Part shown: piece after piece, positions 15,759 to 23,164 of the stretch | Numbering within the stretch: position 1 is the stretch's first letter | How the letters are laid out: the number at the start of each line of letters is the position of its first letter | Source of the DNA: Fervidibacter sinensis | Lineage (GTDB): Bacteria > Armatimonadota > Fervidibacteria > Fervidibacterales > Fervidibacteraceae | Assembly: GCA_032161045.1 (NCBI GenBank) | Contig: JAVHTH010000002.1 | Direction: 5' to 3' (one strand) | Length of the DNA: 64,000 nt | Program-made: the position numbers and the translations under genes | Notes under the pieces: model-generated | What the model saw: only the letters and a program-made list of their open reading frames with translations | Databases searched by the model: none | What the model was told of the DNA's origin: nothing

Positions 15759-16571
15759 ATGTTCAAATTGAAGCGCCTTGGAGTCGGTTTCACGCTGATT
15801 GAGTTGCTCGTGGTGATCGCGATTATTGCCATTTTGGCAGCGATTCTGTTCCCCGTGTTCTCCCGCGCCCGTGAGAAAGCAAGGCAAACTTCGTGCCTCA
15901 GCAACCTTAGGCAATCCGCAACCGCTGTCAACCAGTATGTCCAAGACTATGATGAAGCCTTCCCGATGAGCGTTTACCTCGCTTTCAACTCATCGCTTCA
16001 ACCTTGCGCTTTCACGATGCTCGCTGCCATTGAACCCTACATCAAGAACAAGCAAATTTACCAGTGTCCGTCAGAACCGAGAGCGATGGACCTTGACGCT
16101 GCTTTCCGAGCATTTGGCTTCGCCGGTGGGGAGTGTGGTGGTTTTCAGTATGGCAGTTACCCCTTTAACTTCGCAGTTTTTGAAGACGGCTATGTGCCGG
16201 GTATGTTGAATCCCGTTCCGCCTGTTAGGTTAGCCGAAATTCAGTTCCCGACAGAGACAGCGATGAATTACGATGGCAACTTGGCGCTTCAAAGCCAGTG
16301 CAACTTCAACACTTTTGACTCACCTGTTCAAGCGAGACACATGGATTTCGTCAATGCGAGTTTCGTTGACGGGCACGCTAAGGTTGTCAAGGCACAGGAG
16401 TCAGGTTGCGTTGGACTGAATCTCAACCAACAACCTTTGAAACAGTATTGCATCACCCAAGCCCCATACAACCGCTGGTGCGGGAGTGCAACTCCAGCGA
16501 CATGCAAGGATGAACTCTGGGGTGTAGCACAACAGGACCAATACGGCATTTGCTACAGGGGCATTAGGTAA
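15759..16571 (+). CDS. DUF1559-type prepilin-like protein (H-x9-DG)
   Basis: Pseudopilin-like surface protein of 270 residues. The type IV prepilin signal is GFTLIELLVVIAI with cleavage expected after Gly10, and the hydrophobic helix runs to about residue 34. FSRAREKARQTSCLSNLRQS follows, the block typical of Armatimonadota and Planctomycetes. The C-terminal H-x9-DG motif reads HMDFVNASFVDG. Numerous cysteines in the secreted part suggest disulphides. ATG 15759 has an AAGGAGG site 9 nt upstream, clearer than TTG 15741. Such proteins occur in many copies per genome and their roles are poorly known. Prepilin peptidase is not nearby. Confidence 0.93.
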   Translation: MFKLKRLGVGFTLIELLVVIAIIAILAAILFPVFSRAREKARQTSCLSNLRQSATAVNQYVQDYDEAFPMSVYLAFNSSLQPCAFTMLAAIEPYIKNKQIYQCPSEPRAMDLDAAFRAFGFAGGECGGFQYGSYPFNFAVFEDGYVPGMLNPVPPVRLAEIQFPTETAMNYDGNLALQSQCNFNTFDSPVQARHMDFVNASFVDGHAKVVKAQESGCVGLNLNQQPLKQYCITQAPYNRWCGSATPATCKDELWGVAQQDQYGICYRGIR

Positions 16572-16632
16572 AAACTGGCTTCAAGCCTACATTTTTCGTT
16601 CGTTGGCTCAAGGCTTTTCGGGGGTGAGAAAA

Positions 16633-17616
16633 ATGAAGCGGAGGGAATTTTTGCGAAAGGTGGGAGTGAGCATGGCTGTTGGTGTGTCGGTAGCGCGGAT
16701 TGAGAGCCTTAATGCCCCTCAGGGTGCCACGCTCGCAGAGCAACTTGGCTTTCGCAAAGAGGACAGGTTGCTCATTTTGCACGCCGATGACCTCGGCATG
16801 TGCCACGCCGTCAATGTGGCATCAATCAAGGGCTTGACAGAAGGTGTCGTGACTTGCGGGAGCGTAATGGTTCCCTGCCCTTGGTTTCCAGAAATCGCTG
16901 CTTGGGCGAGGAAGAACCCAGATGCAGATTTGGGGCTTCATTTGACACTCAACAGCGAGTGGCAACACTACCGATGGCGACCAGTTGCCCCTTGGGACAA
17001 AGTGAAAGGCTTGATTGACGAAGAAGGTTTCATGTGGCGGGATGTCGCTTCAGTCCGCCAAAATGCAAAGGCTGAAGAAATTGAAATGGAACTGAGAGCG
17101 CAGATTGAGCGGGCGCTACAGTTTGGCATGAAGCCGACCCATATTGACACCCACATGGGAACCTGTTTCTCGCGCCCCGATTTCTTTGAAGTCTATGTTC
17201 GGCTCGGTGCTGAATACGGCATATTACCGATGCTCCTTGCACCTACACCTCGGATTCTGGAGATGGCGAAACAACTGGGGTTGGATTATCAACCCATCGC
17301 TGTCAAACTTCAACAACAAGGCTTCGTTCTGCTTGACAACCTCGTTACAGGCGGGACTGGCGACACTTTGGAAGAACGGCGCAAAAGTTACTATGAAATC
17401 ATCCGCAACTTGCCGCCGGGCGTGAACGAGGTCATCTTGCACCTAAGCACCGATGACCCAGAAATTCGCGCGATAACAGGCGCGTGGCAGTATCGCTATC
17501 ACGAGTTCCTGATTTTCACCGACCCACAAACCCGTAAGTTCATTGAAAGCGAGGGCATAAAGTTGATTGGCTACAGGCAGTTGGCTGAACTTTGGCAAAA
17601 GCGCCGAAAGTCATAG
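16633..17616 (+). CDS. Tat-exported YdjC/ChbG-like carbohydrate deacetylase
   Basis: Polysaccharide-deacetylase-like enzyme of the YdjC (ChbG/HpnK) family, removing N-acetyl groups from sugars. It begins KRREFLRKVGVSMAVGVSVA, a twin-arginine signal, so it is probably exported folded. The metal site is visible: HADDLGMCHAVN (Asp and first His), DLGLHLTLNSE, and PTHIDTHMGTCF with the paired His. A C-terminal block HLSTDDPEIRAI completes the family. Length is 327 residues from ATG 16633, which has GGGGGTGAG upstream. Export of a YdjC enzyme is notable since ChbG is cytoplasmic. Confidence 0.88.
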   Translation: MKRREFLRKVGVSMAVGVSVARIESLNAPQGATLAEQLGFRKEDRLLILHADDLGMCHAVNVASIKGLTEGVVTCGSVMVPCPWFPEIAAWARKNPDADLGLHLTLNSEWQHYRWRPVAPWDKVKGLIDEEGFMWRDVASVRQNAKAEEIEMELRAQIERALQFGMKPTHIDTHMGTCFSRPDFFEVYVRLGAEYGILPMLLAPTPRILEMAKQLGLDYQPIAVKLQQQGFVLLDNLVTGGTGDTLEERRKSYYEIIRNLPPGVNEVILHLSTDDPEIRAITGAWQYRYHEFLIFTDPQTRKFIESEGIKLIGYRQLAELWQKRRKS

Positions 17617-17627
17617 CGAGCCAACCC

Positions 17628-18023
17628 TTAACTTTTCTCTCGTTTACCAAAAAGCATGTTTCCGACGGCGTTGGCAACGCTGTAAAGCAAGGTCATCCCA
17701 AATGCGGCGCCGAAGTCTTTTACATGAAAGCCACCTATCAGGTGCGTTTGCCCGATGGCGAAAAAGACGATGGCATTGAGCACTAAACCGACGACAAGAC
17801 TCGCTAACCCTAAGGTCAGCAGGTTCAGAGGAAAAGTGACGATTTTGAGGAAGAACAAAGCGGGACGGACAACGGCTTGAGCCAAGGAAAGCAAAAGCAC
17901 CACTCCCGCTGCTGCGCCCAACCCGCTGATTTCAATTCGGTCGCCGTAAACGCCTTTCGCCAGCAGGAAAAGAGCCAAAGCGTTCCAAACGAACCTATAA
18001 ACGAGACTCTTGACAGTGTCCAT
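17628..18023 (-). CDS. YvlD-type four-helix membrane protein (phage holin family 4 fold)
   Basis: Inner-membrane protein of 131 residues, the PF04020 (YvlD/Mycobacterial 4TM holin) family. Four hydrophobic helices lie at about 8-24, 33-52, 60-88 and 104-124, with RPALFFLKIVTFPLNLLTLGL in the middle, the family hallmark. In Bacillus yvlD belongs to a cell-envelope-stress operon; the name holin is only a family label. The start at 18023 has GGAGGG 9 nt upstream. It converges with the YdjC gene. Confidence 0.85.
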   Translation of the reverse strand: MDTVKSLVYRFVWNALALFLLAKGVYGDRIEISGLGAAAGVVLLLSLAQAVVRPALFFLKIVTFPLNLLTLGLASLVVGLVLNAIVFFAIGQTHLIGGFHVKDFGAAFGMTLLYSVANAVGNMLFGKREKS

Positions 18024-18068
18024 CGTTTCATCCCTCCGAGAAATTTGCGGATGTGAAGTTTTCCTGCT

Positions 18069-19091
18069 TCACCAACCTTGCACAGGGATGCCGAGTTTGA
18101 GTAACTGCTTTCGGTAGGCTTCCATGTTCGCCTTCGTTACGATGTCAATGCCAGTGTCAAGGTGGCGCTTTTCTGGGGGCAACTTTTCCATTTTCAAGTC
18201 TCGCAAAACTTTGTCAACCCCTTCAGTGACCATGCGGTACAAAATTTCGGTGCTCCTGTAGCCCATCATGAATGGTCGCTGCCCGACCGTTGCCGTGATG
18301 AGTCCTTGCTTGATGAGTTGCATGTGTTCCGCAGTCGTGTCAAAGCAAACGATTTTCACCTTGCCGATCTTTCCTGCCATTTTGACAGCCTGAGCACATG
18401 CGGGACCGTTGAAGGCATAGACCCCGTAAAATCCCGATAGGTCGGGATATTTCTGCAAAGCAGCCTGAGCGTTCGCCAAAGCCTTGGCTTTGTCTTCACC
18501 GTCGTTGTAGGTTTCAACGATTTGCACTTGAGTCCCTTTCAGTGCGGATTTAAAACCTTCCATGCGCTGGACACTGTTGAGCGCTGTGAGCGAACCCGTG
18601 CAAATGGCGACTTTGCCTTTCCCGTTCAAAACCTTGACCATCACTTTCCCTGCCTCATAACCAGCCTTGTAGTTGTCGGTGCCGACATAAAGTAGGCGAC
18701 CGCTGTCAGGTGCATCGGTGTCAAAAGTGATGACAGGGATGCCAACGCTGAGCGCTTTCTTCACGACATTCTTGATGGCGGCAGGGTTAGATGGACCGAT
18801 AACGATGCCGTCAACCCCTTGAGCGATGAAACTTTCAAAAGTTGAGACTTGTGCCCTCACATCTTCCTTAGGGGGAACAAACCATCGGACTTGACAACCC
18901 TTCAACTTCTTTGCTGCAGCCTTCATGCCCAACTCAACTTCATGCCAATAGGCGTGGATGGATTTCCCAATCCCCGCAATGACAACCTTCTCCCCTGCCC
19001 TCTTCGTTTTGAATGCCGGGGCAGCGAGAACGAAACCAAGCAAACTCAAACACAGCAAAGCACCGACGAATTTGCCCATTAAACACCTCAT
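18069..19091 (-). CDS. Sugar ABC transporter periplasmic-binding protein (RbsB-like)
   Basis: Solute-binding protein of 340 residues, periplasmic-binding-protein type 4 (ribose/galactose family). A signal peptide occupies about 1-25 (FVGALLCLSLLGFVLAAPAF). The domain shows GIGKSIHAYWHEVELGMKAAA, FIAQGVDGIVIGPSNPAA, GIPVITFDTDAPDSGRLLYV and TATVGQRPFMMGYRS, all canonical. ATG 19091 has GGAGGTGG 7 nt before it; the frame is open to 19139. No permease or ATPase gene is adjacent, so its transporter partners are elsewhere or it has a sensory role. Confidence 0.9.
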   Translation of the reverse strand: MRCLMGKFVGALLCLSLLGFVLAAPAFKTKRAGEKVVIAGIGKSIHAYWHEVELGMKAAAKKLKGCQVRWFVPPKEDVRAQVSTFESFIAQGVDGIVIGPSNPAAIKNVVKKALSVGIPVITFDTDAPDSGRLLYVGTDNYKAGYEAGKVMVKVLNGKGKVAICTGSLTALNSVQRMEGFKSALKGTQVQIVETYNDGEDKAKALANAQAALQKYPDLSGFYGVYAFNGPACAQAVKMAGKIGKVKIVCFDTTAEHMQLIKQGLITATVGQRPFMMGYRSTEILYRMVTEGVDKVLRDLKMEKLPPEKRHLDTGIDIVTKANMEAYRKQLLKLGIPVQGW

Positions 19092-19267
19092 GCGAGAACC
19101 ACCTCCGCTGTCTAAGTTTGCAGCACTTATGTGTCCCATGTCGGAATTTTGCCCAATTCTCTGTCAGCGGCAAGTCCTAAACCAAGAGAGGGTGAAAGTT
19201 TCGTCCATTCTTGCCGATAAACTTAAGGATGACGGAAAAGAGGTGCACCTGTCGGAGGTTAAAGCCG

Positions 19268-22200
19268 ATGTCTCTCGGTCGGTTCAAATCAAGACCAATA
19301 ACCACTGCAATGCTTGTTTGGTCATTGGCTGCGGTGGTCGGGTTTGCTGCCCGACCTGCAGAGACAGATAAACTCGTTTCAAGGGAGGCGAAACTTTACT
19401 GGTCGCTTGACAGAATTCTCGCACAAGGTCAAGCAGACAAAGCGAAACAGTTGGTTCAAACGAACGAGAAAATTGCCTGCCACCTGCTCGCCAACCTGCT
19501 TTTCGTTCAGTTGGACTTAGCGCTTGAACTTGAAGATGCCGAACCAATCTCACCACGCATGGGTGAAATCTTGGCTCTGCTTGAGTTGGTCGCTGACGAG
19601 AAACTCAAGCGCTTGGCGGCTCTCGCTAAGAGCATCAAAAAGGGCACAAATCCGTTCCAAAGCGAAAGTGGCGAACTGGCTGAAGTGCTTGCTGCTTTCG
19701 TTGATGCAGCGGAAAGCGCCGATCCCGACGAGCAAATTCGCCTTTTTCAGATTGCCTCTCAAAAGTGTGATGAATTGCGACTTGAGTTGGGCAAAATCAT
19801 CTGCGCCTTCAAGACCGCAAAAGCCCAGCGGGATAAAGGCGAACTCATTGATGCTTTCAAGAACTTTTCCCAAACCCAAGAGTTGCTTGACCGATGGGGT
19901 TACGATACCTTGATCCCCGTCGTGCTGAACGGGTTGGGGATTACGCTTTACCGATTGGGTTTATTGGAAACAGCGTGGCAACAATTTTCAACAGCACTTG
20001 AAGTTGCAAGGAAGCAAGGTAATGAGCGTGAGCAAGGAAAGGCTCTCACTAACCTAAGCGCCGTTGCAATTCAAACCGGAAATTTCAGGCAGGCTGCTGA
20101 ATTCTTGCGCGAGGCAATCGCTCGTGGGAAAACCTCAACGCGGCTACTAAATTTGGGGGCAATGCAAACCTACTTAAGGGATTATGAAAGCGCTCTCCTC
20201 ACTTTTCAGGAGGCACTTGAACTTGCACAAAAGGCTAAAGACCTGCCCCGACAAGTGTTAGCATGGAACAACATTGGCGCAATTTATTGGCTTCAAGGCA
20301 ATCACGAACAGGCGCTCTATTGCCTTCAGCGAGCCCTTGAGATCGCAAGGCAAACTCAAGATTTGTTCCGGACCGCTCCTGTGCATTTGACGCTTGGGCT
20401 CGTCTACACCGACTTAGGCGAATTTGAACTCGCAGAAAAGCATTTCGTTGAACTCCTTGACATCTCGCGCCAGCTGGGAGACCGAGTGAGAGAAGTTGGG
20501 GCGCTGATTAGGTTAGGATTTTTGCGTGTTCGCCAAACTCATTGGGACGATGCGGTGAAAATACTTGAAGAAGCGCTTCAAATTGCAAAGCAGATAGACC
20601 ATTTGCCAAGCATAGCCCTTGCATTGTTTAACCTTGGGGTTGCTTACGAGGGAAAGAGGGATTACGAACGAGCGTTGAACTATTACCACGAAGCACTTAG
20701 TTTGTGGCAGAAGACTGGCGTTGATTGGATGCTTGCTTGGACATGGAAGAACATTGGTGACGCATACAGGAAGTTGGGAGACGAAGGAATTGAGGACAAG
20801 GAGAAAGCATGGTCAAGGGCAGTTGACGCTTACTGGCGGTCGGTTAGGTTGATGGAGCAAGTTCGCGAAAGGGTTGGCGGTGAAGCGATGGGCGCTCAAT
20901 TCGCTCAAAACGCTTCAGAACCTTTCTACCAACTTGCCAACCTCCTCGCCCAAATGGGGCGAATGGAAGAGGCGTTTGAAATTTCCGAGCGGATGAGGGC
21001 AAGGTCGCTGTTGGAGTTAATGCAAATGGCTTCTTTGCTTGAGCAGGAAACTGCAACTTTTGAGGCGGGTAAAGTTTACGACGAGTTGAAGCAACGGATC
21101 GCTGAACTTGAAGGACAACTTTTGAGGGCGATGGCTTCGCCTTCACCGAACAGAGAACTTATTGAGCGACTCCAGAAAGAACTGGCTGATGTTAGAAACG
21201 AGTTTGAGCAGCAGCGAGATATGTTGAGGCTACGAAGGTGGCAATTATTGCCGACAAATCGCGGGCAAATTGACTTCAATGCATGGCGACAGTTGAGGCT
21301 GCCCGATGACACTGCTGTGTTGGTTTACCTTGTCACTGAGCAGCGGACATTGTTGTTTGTGCTCACGAGCAAAGAAGGCGTTTGGCAAATTCGCGGTTTC
21401 GTTTTGCCTGTGACGAAGAAGCAGTTGGAAGAAGATACCGCTTGGCTGCGGGAAAGGGTTGAGCAGCGCCGACCAGTTGGGGCGACGCTTCAAAGGCTTT
21501 ATGTGGCTTTGGTTAAGCCTGTGGAAAAGGTTCTAAGTGGGAAGCGAAAACTCATCGTTATTCCCGATGGACCTCTTTATGCCATTCCGTTTCAAGTGCT
21601 GCAGGACGAAAACGGACTTTACCTCATTGAGAGGTTCACAATCGCCTACACTCCTTCATTGACAACTTTATGGTCACTTCAAAAGCGCAAACCTTCGGCG
21701 ACATCACTTGCAAGGGGAATAAGGGCAGGTGGAATTCGTACACCACAAAATTTCGGGCAGGTTTCACCTGCCCCTACAAACGACCGTGTTTCGTTAAGGA
21801 ATTCTCTGAAATGGCAATGGACAGGGATAGCAGTAGTGAACTTCGGGAGCAATATTGAGCCACTTCCGTATGCTCGCGAGGAAGTCCGTTGGATTTCCGA
21901 ACTTTTCGCCCAAACTTTCCCCAAGTCATCCATTCGGGTTTTCGTTGACGCAAGTGCGACGAAGCAAATTGCTACACAAGCGCTTAAAGAGAGCCGATGG
22001 GTCCACTTTGCAACTCACGCCATTTTAGAGCCCAAGCGCCCACTTTACTCGCGGCTGATTTTCACCCCATTGAAAGGTCAAGATAACTTGTTGAGGGCTT
22101 TTGAAGTCTTGGACTTGGGTCAAACGCCGTGTGAAATGGTCGTTTTGTCGGCATGCGAAACGGGATTGGGTAAAGCACTGCAAGGCGAGGGACTCATAGG

Positions 22201-22429
22201 TTTGGTCTGGACATTTATGGCAGCAGGGACGAAAACCCTCGTTGCAAGCCAGTGGACGGTGAACGATTTGTCAACTGCTCACTTGATGCGGGCATACTAC
22301 AAGTTCTTGCTAAATGGGTTGCAGCCAGCAGAAGCGATGCGTCGCGCACAAATAAGTTTGCTTTCGCAACGGCAGTTCCATCATCCCTACTATTGGGCAG
22401 CATTCGTTGTTTGGGGTAGCGGATTTTGA
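19268..22429 (+). CDS. Exported TPR-CHAT protein (caspase-like peptidase domain)
   Basis: Large protein of 1053 residues. A basic N-terminus and hydrophobic stretch TTAMLVWSLAAVVGFAA act as signal peptide or anchor. About ten tetratricopeptide repeats fill residues about 210-560 (for example LNLGAMQTYLRDYESALLTF), then a coiled-coil, then a CHAT domain (about 690-1050). The caspase-like dyad is intact: His917 in HFATHA and Cys963 in VLSACETGLG. Other CHAT blocks are VIPDGPLYAIPFQ, ASQWTVND and the end PYYWAAFVVWGSGF. Bases 21719-21777 (residues about 818-837) are an in-frame dispersed repeat. ATG 19268 has a GGAGG site; the frame is open from 19211. It precedes a CHASE2 kinase operon. Confidence 0.92.
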   Translation: MSLGRFKSRPITTAMLVWSLAAVVGFAARPAETDKLVSREAKLYWSLDRILAQGQADKAKQLVQTNEKIACHLLANLLFVQLDLALELEDAEPISPRMGEILALLELVADEKLKRLAALAKSIKKGTNPFQSESGELAEVLAAFVDAAESADPDEQIRLFQIASQKCDELRLELGKIICAFKTAKAQRDKGELIDAFKNFSQTQELLDRWGYDTLIPVVLNGLGITLYRLGLLETAWQQFSTALEVARKQGNEREQGKALTNLSAVAIQTGNFRQAAEFLREAIARGKTSTRLLNLGAMQTYLRDYESALLTFQEALELAQKAKDLPRQVLAWNNIGAIYWLQGNHEQALYCLQRALEIARQTQDLFRTAPVHLTLGLVYTDLGEFELAEKHFVELLDISRQLGDRVREVGALIRLGFLRVRQTHWDDAVKILEEALQIAKQIDHLPSIALALFNLGVAYEGKRDYERALNYYHEALSLWQKTGVDWMLAWTWKNIGDAYRKLGDEGIEDKEKAWSRAVDAYWRSVRLMEQVRERVGGEAMGAQFAQNASEPFYQLANLLAQMGRMEEAFEISERMRARSLLELMQMASLLEQETATFEAGKVYDELKQRIAELEGQLLRAMASPSPNRELIERLQKELADVRNEFEQQRDMLRLRRWQLLPTNRGQIDFNAWRQLRLPDDTAVLVYLVTEQRTLLFVLTSKEGVWQIRGFVLPVTKKQLEEDTAWLRERVEQRRPVGATLQRLYVALVKPVEKVLSGKRKLIVIPDGPLYAIPFQVLQDENGLYLIERFTIAYTPSLTTLWSLQKRKPSATSLARGIRAGGIRTPQNFGQVSPAPTNDRVSLRNSLKWQWTGIAVVNFGSNIEPLPYAREEVRWISELFAQTFPKSSIRVFVDASATKQIATQALKESRWVHFATHAILEPKRPLYSRLIFTPLKGQDNLLRAFEVLDLGQTPCEMVVLSACETGLGKALQGEGLIGLVWTFMAAGTKTLVASQWTVNDLSTAHLMRAYYKFLLNGLQPAEAMRRAQISLLSQRQFHHPYYWAAFVVWGSGF
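21719..21777 (+). repeat. Dispersed hairpin repeat inside the TPR-CHAT coding sequence
   Basis: The segment ATAAGGGCAGG... ending CCCCTAC has the same layout as the intergenic elements at 10037-10090 and 31777-31832: left half with TAAGGGCAGGTGGAATTC, then TTTCGGGCAGGTTTCACCTG and CCCCTAC. Here it is translated in frame as roughly IRAGGIRTPQNFGQVSPAPT and adds a low-complexity loop just before the CHAT core. Confidence 0.75.
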
Positions 22430-22857
22430 TAGCCAACGAATGTATAGGGACGGATGGTTTTGTAGAAATCCTTTTCCCGCCAAACTATGCCTTGAGCATG
22501 TTCATCGGGTATCCCATGTCCCCGGCTTTAGCAGGGGTCGTTGATGTTGATGAAGAGGATAAGCGCCTATTCAACCCGGAGGGGCGGGCTACCGCCCGAC
22601 CGAAATTCGGCATGCCAGAAAAGATTTTTCCGGCTTTGCAGAAATCCATTGCTTGCTTCAACCTCAGCCTTTACAACCGTTGTCCGCGAAGGGCAAAAAC
22701 ACAAACAAACTCAGTAGCGTCGGGGCTTGTCATCGTCGGCAGTTAATTACTGTCGCCCACAAGGGACGACGATACAATGTAGAAACGCTGTAAACCGGCA
22801 GATAACGCAAAACGCTCAACGCAGAACGCGCAACGAAGACCTGTGTGCCTTTTGCTC
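22430..22857. repeat. Repeat-rich intergenic region
   Basis: About 430 bp with no convincing gene; a 106-codon open frame (22426-22746) spans repeat DNA and has no ribosome site. Contents: CCCCGGCTTTAGCAGGGG hairpin near 22517; hairpin 22582-22601 (arms GGGCGGG/CCCGACC, loop CTACCG); an element at 22737-22785 containing GTCGCCCACAAGGGACGACG that recurs at 63700-63745; and the word tract AAAACGCTCAACGCAGAACG at 22808-22840. Confidence 0.65.
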
Positions 22858-22885
22858 TTGACATCGCAACATTGCGTGCTAAAAT
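22858..22885 (+). promoter_or_regulatory. Sigma-70-type promoter of the lipoprotein-CHASE2-FecR operon
   Basis: A perfect -35 TTGACA (22858-22863) and -10 TAAAAT (22880-22885) are separated by 16 bp. Transcription should start near 22892, leaving a leader of about 60 nt. The same TTGACA-N16-TAAAAT layout occurs at 29911-29938. Confidence 0.75.
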
Positions 22886-22893
22886 GGCAAACA

Positions 22894-22948
22894 CCCTTAG
22901 TCAAGGACGGGGCTAAGGGGACCTGACGCCACGAGGAGGGGGTCAGGG
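22894..22948 (+). promoter_or_regulatory. Leader with two hairpins around the ribosome site
   Basis: The first hairpin pairs CCCTTAG (22894-22900) with CTAAGGG (22913-22919), right at the predicted 5' end. The second pairs CCTGAC (22922-22927) with GTCAGG (22942-22947), and its 14-nt loop carries GAGGAGGG, the ribosome site for the ATG at 22952. This may modulate translation; no known riboswitch is recognised. Confidence 0.5.
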
Positions 22949-22951
22949 GTT

Positions 22952-23149
22952 ATGAAAGTTTGGCGGCTACTGGCGTTGGGAACGGTCGTTGTGCTGCTTG
23001 GGCTGTTGCTGCTCGGGTGCAGTGGCGGCTCAATTAATTCGCCGCTGCCGTCCATCAAAGACCAGGGCGCTACGGCAACAGGGCTGCAGGGTGAAAAGCG
23101 GGGAACTGCCATTGGCGGTATCCCTGTTGAGCCAGACACTGAAGGCTAA
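22952..23149 (+). CDS. Small lipoprotein
   Basis: Lipoprotein precursor of 65 residues. A basic start and hydrophobic helix lead to the lipobox LLLGC with the acylated Cys at residue 23, then SGGS. The mature part is about 43 residues, rich in Gly, Pro, Ser and Thr, with no recognisable domain. It has its own strong promoter at 22858-22885 and a GAGGAGGG ribosome site, and the stop is 15 bp before the CHASE2 kinase gene. The position suggests a periplasmic accessory of that sensor. The function is unknown. Confidence 0.75.
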   Translation: MKVWRLLALGTVVVLLGLLLLGCSGGSINSPLPSIKDQGATATGLQGEKRGTAIGGIPVEPDTEG

Positions 23150-23164
23150 AAGAGGCGATGTTAG

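Noticed and set aside
16572..16605. Terminator after the prepilin gene
   Set aside because: GGCTTCAAGCC gives only a 4-bp stem with a weak T run.
22426..22746. 106-codon open frame
   Set aside because: It runs through hairpin and element repeats, has no ribosome site, and the translated sequence looks like non-coding DNA.
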